DNA from: Coturnix japonica
Taxonomy: Eukaryota > Chordata > Aves > Galliformes > Phasianidae
Length of the DNA stretch: 64,000 bases
Reading direction: 5' to 3'
NCBI RefSeq assembly: GCF_001577835.2
Contig: NC_029518.1
Coordinates: 36,347,830 to 36,411,829 of the forward strand
Part shown: positions 60,440 to 64,000 of the stretch, piece after piece
How the letters are laid out: the number at the start of each line of letters is the position of its first letter
How positions within the stretch are numbered: the first letter of the stretch is position 1
The notes under the pieces: model-generated
The model's input: only the letters and a program-made list of their open reading frames with translations
Told to the model about the DNA's origin: nothing
Databases searched by the model: none
Translations under genes and position numbers: made by a program

Positions 60440-62928
60440 CTGCAAGAGGAAAAAAGAAAAGATGTGACTGTTAATTATGGCATTACAAACTCAGTACTTG
60501 ACTACTTATCTACAAAAGAAACTTTAAGCTGTTGTCTGCCAGTATGTCAAGTCTTTCATCTTGCTTAGGATGCTTACATCTTGCTTACACTAGACATGAA
60601 AACAAAGGCAAACAAGACCAAAAAGGAAGCTCCAAGGAAGAAAAGAAATCCTTCCCGTCTGCAGGCAAAAGGTAACTTTGTGCCCATGGAAAAACCCATA
60701 AAGATCAACTTTCAGAATAAAGAGAATGAAAAACAAACAAACAATGCATTGCTAACTCAAATGGATTGCCTGCTACAGGGACAGCCAGTTGTTTCTAGAA
60801 AAGTATGTGGTTTAGACTCTGTTGACAAGCCATTTTACTTGACTATCAAGAACATGCTGCTCCTGCAGCACTGCACTGTCAGCTGTGATACACACCATGC
60901 TTTATTTTGGTGTTCAGGAAGACTGTTCAGGGGACACATGTGAGTCTCTAGAGTCTATTCCCACAGAGTGACTTTTCTTCATTTCCCCTTTCTGCAACCT
61001 CTTCCCCATCCTGGGGAAAGAATCCAGAAAGAGGAAATGAAGAAAATTCTTTCATGCAACCCTGTCTTCTCACATTTTGATATGGTTGGTTTGCTCCTGC
61101 ATGGATAGAAAACCCAGGCTTTTCAAACTATTCCAGCAAGACAGAAAGCATTCACCAAGGAATTAATACTGAACAAACCATTATGATGTAGGAAATTGTG
61201 GCAGTTTTAATGTAAAATGAAAGAAGTACTGCAGTCACAGTTTGGAGTAAAACAGCTCGAGAAGAAGAATGTTTTTGCTTTGGAAAGAAAACCCCACCAA
61301 AACCTAAACTAAATGCGGCACTCCAAGCACTGACGTGGCTTAAGAAATGTTCTCTCTTAAGTACTGCCACTCTCTTCACTTTCAAACATTTACCTCAGCC
61401 TGCATCTTTCTGCCCTTACATCATCTTGTTTGGAATTTAAACAATCACCAGTGTGAAAACATGGTAAGAGAAAGCTCTGTGACATGCTTAAGGTGTACAG
61501 TAATGCATCAGGCTATGTTTAAGGTGTACAGTAATGCATCAGGCTTGAGGCAGGGCTGCATTTCAAACAGAACTGCATGGCTTTGTTTCAAGAACAGTTC
61601 TTCACTTCACAGTTTTTAGGCTTTGTATCTCTTTCTTCTCCTTCCCTCACCATGCCGTATCCTGTTGTTCCTTTTCTTTTCTCACAGATCAGCATCTGCT
61701 TTTTAAATAGATCCAATGGGCTACTGAGCTGCTTAAGGTTCTTTTTTGTTGTTATTTGTTTTTCTTTAAGGAAAAAAAAAGCCACATTCAGAAGGCTATT
61801 CTGGGAGCTCATTCCATTTCCATTTTGGACTTTAAGAGAAAATACATTTAAAGCCGTCCAGCTGCCTGGGACAACACACTGCAACGTGGCTGCTGGGCTT
61901 AGAGCAGCTGAGAAACAAGCTCACCATTAACTGCTATGCTGCATATAGCAAGAAAGAGTCCTAGATTTTAATTTACCTACTATTCAAGTTAAGCTTTTAG
62001 CTGTTTCAAAGAAGCATTTAGCTGTTTCAAGAAAAAAAAAGTGTTTTTTAATTTATTTTATACAGCAAGCTCCCTACCCGAAATGGTTAAGTAGCTTGCT
62101 CTCAAGTCAGCCAATGGATGCCATGTCAGTGTTTCAGCTGTTATATTTAAATGATGCCCTTATCCTATGAACTTTACTGCATTAATAAATACTATATTGA
62201 AACAAACAATGGCAGTTGACACATTGGTTAAACAGACTTCCCTAAATTTGCAGGATAAAAAGCCAACAAGCTTATCTATGTTTTAATGCTTCGTTTCTAA
62301 TCTTCCAGAATGACTTTGTCATGTTTTAATGTGTTATATGGTTTTTACATTCAAGGAAAGTGGGCACAGCAGTCTTTACCTGTCCAGGCATTTGTGGATC
62401 TGTAAGTATAGTACCATCAGTATCTTCCTTGTTTGTCCTAGAAGATGCCAGGTCCTGTGGTGGGTCAGGAAGAAAGAAATCATCTAGAGAACTAGCAGGG
62501 AGTTGAGTGGGTCGAGGTTTCTCCCATTCAAGAGATACAGAAGGTAGACTGGGGGTAACAGACTTCTCAGGTTTAGTTATGCTGGGCTTCTCAGCTTTTG
62601 CCACTTCCTTTGGAGCAGACTCTTGTCTGTAAAATGAGGGAAGGGGTTTCTCTCCTTTCTCCATGGACTTGATCTGGCTGGGGGTCAAGGACTGGAACTC
62701 AGACTTGTCTCCTTCAAACTTGGAGCGCTCTGCATTTATCTTCCAGAATGAGGACTCCTCATCCTTCCTGGGTGTTATTAACCCATCAGAGCCAGGGGTC
62801 TTAGCCTGAGAAGATTTAGGGACTTGGACACCAGGTGCTGCTTTAAGTGGCTGCCTCTGTTCATTTTGTGTCTGGGCACCACTCTGTTCTTGTATGGACA
62901 GAGATGCAATGCTGAACTCCATTTGACT
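60383..62928 (-). CDS. C1orf198: C1orf198 homolog, C-terminal part (two exons)
   Basis: Conserved vertebrate protein of about 327 residues in human with an N-terminal DUF4706 region; its molecular role is poorly known. Exons here are 62928-62380 and 60439-60383 on the minus strand, joining in phase for 201 residues. Matches to human include [35 protein letters not shown] and the exact C-terminus [11 protein letters not shown]. The middle is low-complexity, rich in Pro, Ser, Lys and Glu, and likely disordered. The first exons (about 125 residues) lie right of the window. The gene is tail to tail with CAPN9, as in human. Confidence 0.95.
61488..61545. repeat. Short tandem duplication
   Basis: A 27-base string (starting ttaaggtgtacag, ending gcatcaggct) occurs at 61488-61514 and again at 61519-61545, with period 31. 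It lies in the last C1orf198 intron. Confidence 0.9.
62380..62928 (-). CDS. C1orf198: C1orf198 large internal exon
   Basis: Acceptor aacag, donor gtaaag; 183 codons in phase 0 at both ends. It starts [15 protein letters not shown] and ends LTDPQMPGQ. The Met in SQMEF is internal in human, not the start of translation. Confidence 0.95.
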
Positions 62929-64000
62929 CTGTTAGGGATTAAAGGAAAGAAAAAGTATTTCAAAGCCCTTCACAAAGAAATGGTTATGAAATTCTACCAA
63001 TAGCTGTGCAATTCTCATGCAGCGGATATCACAGAAAAAAAGCAGATATCACAGAAAAGCCATTCAATTTTTTCCATAAATGTCTACCATTCTAGCTACA
63101 TAATAATTATTAATAAAAGTCTCCATGCAGGCTAATGTAAGAGTCCCAGACCTGCTGAAAAGGAGTCAGAGGGAAAACAGAGTGATATGGTTGAAAATAT
63201 GATTTATTTGAGTTACCATCCAAGGCCCATCCAAGACAGCCTATAGAATCATATAATCGCCAAGACTGGAAAAGAACTCTAAGAACATTCAGTCCAAGCA
63301 TCCACCTATCACCAATATTTCCCACTAAACCACGTCCCTCAGAACAGCACTAAAACATTAGAATAGATGTGGATGCTTTCTGAAAGCTATACATGTTTTA
63401 CAAGAGAAGATTAAGCAAATGAAACCGCAACATGCTGAAAAGGCAGTCATCCAGTACAGTCTTGATACAGTTGGCAATACATTTTAATTCCACCTACTTC
63501 CAAGACAGAGTACTAGATGTAATGAGTGTGTGTAAATCAGTAGTTTTACAATTCTAATGCCACTCTGAAGTGAGAAACAACTCCAGCAGGGCCTGTTCAA
63601 CACTCACCCCAGAGCTGTGTTTGGTTTTTACTTGCAATTAGGATGGCTGTGCTCATTTCTGAGAAATTACACCGAGTCAATGAAGACCACAGCTAAGGGA
63701 AGAAACGGATCCTGCAAAAGCCACCCAAGGGTGAACAGTGCTATGAAATGTTCATTTGGCTTACCACCATTTCAGCACTCTTGGCTGTCAGCTTGATAGC
63801 CTTTAGGCCAGTAAAAGTTAAGCCTTACTTCACTCTAAGGAACATTTAAGTGTTATCGTACATGGAACATTACAGGGAAAAAAAAAACAAAAAACAACAA
63901 AAGCCAGTGCATTTTCAGCTAATGCTATGCTGTTGTTGACTAGATAGCAAAAATCATATGGGACATTTCAAACAGTAGATGTTGATACATCTGAAGTTCA
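62929..64000 (-). other. C1orf198: C1orf198 intron (partial)
   Basis: Upstream intron of the large exon, running off the window. No further exon found; the segment expected to end in SWETK is absent. It holds a CR1 fragment. Confidence 0.7.
63242..63350 (-). mobile_element. CR1 LINE 3' end
   Basis: The plus strand reads tagaatcatataatcgccaa, gactggaaaagaactctaag, then catccacctatcaccaatat and ttcccactaaaccacgtccc: an inverse, 5'-truncated CR1 tail. Confidence 0.88.

Overview
The window is bird nuclear DNA. Exons are short and intron-split, interspersed repeats are mostly CR1 LINE 3' ends, and the angiotensinogen gene encodes the fowl-type angiotensin I decapeptide DRVYVHPFSL. A galliform or related species fits best, but the species cannot be fixed from the sequence alone. 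From memory, the gene order matches the human 1q42.2 block COG2 - AGT - CAPN9 - C1orf198, which lies on chromosome 3 in chicken.

Layout. At 1-3590 (+) are the last five coding exons of COG2 (Golgi tethering complex), ending in a stop at 3290 and a polyadenylation signal at 3584. At about 6.5-12.25 kb (-) is the whole coding part of AGT (angiotensinogen): four coding exons and 464 codons, tail to tail with COG2. At 12.3-24.7 kb is a gene-free stretch with two adjacent CR1 copies and one copy of an unnamed repeat whose sister lies inverted in an AGT intron. At 24718-46914 (+) is complete CAPN9 (digestive-tract calpain 9): 20 coding exons that sum to exactly 690 codons plus stop, with the Cys97/His254/Asn278 catalytic triad intact. 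At 46.9-58 kb is a mostly featureless intergenic stretch. At 58.0-64 kb (-) are the last two coding exons of C1orf198 and its long 3' UTR; the 5' exons lie beyond the right edge.

The four genes are unrelated in function: vesicle tethering, a secreted hormone precursor of the serpin family, a cytosolic Ca2+-dependent protease, and a poorly characterised protein. They are neighbours by conserved synteny and form no functional cluster. I found no virus-like gene, CRISPR array or novel protein-coding system.

The most interesting signals concern splicing and repeats. CAPN9 intron 15 has textbook minor-spliceosome (U12-type) signals and interrupts a calcium-binding EF-hand loop. CAPN9 intron 9 has a GC donor. 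CAPN9 intron 10 has a poor donor followed by 82 open in-frame codons. A tRNA-derived SINE with a CR1-like tail, perhaps built on two tRNA-like units, sits in CAPN9 intron 8, and a near-identical tail copy lies in intron 12. The start of AGT shows conflicting TATA-box and splice-acceptor signals.
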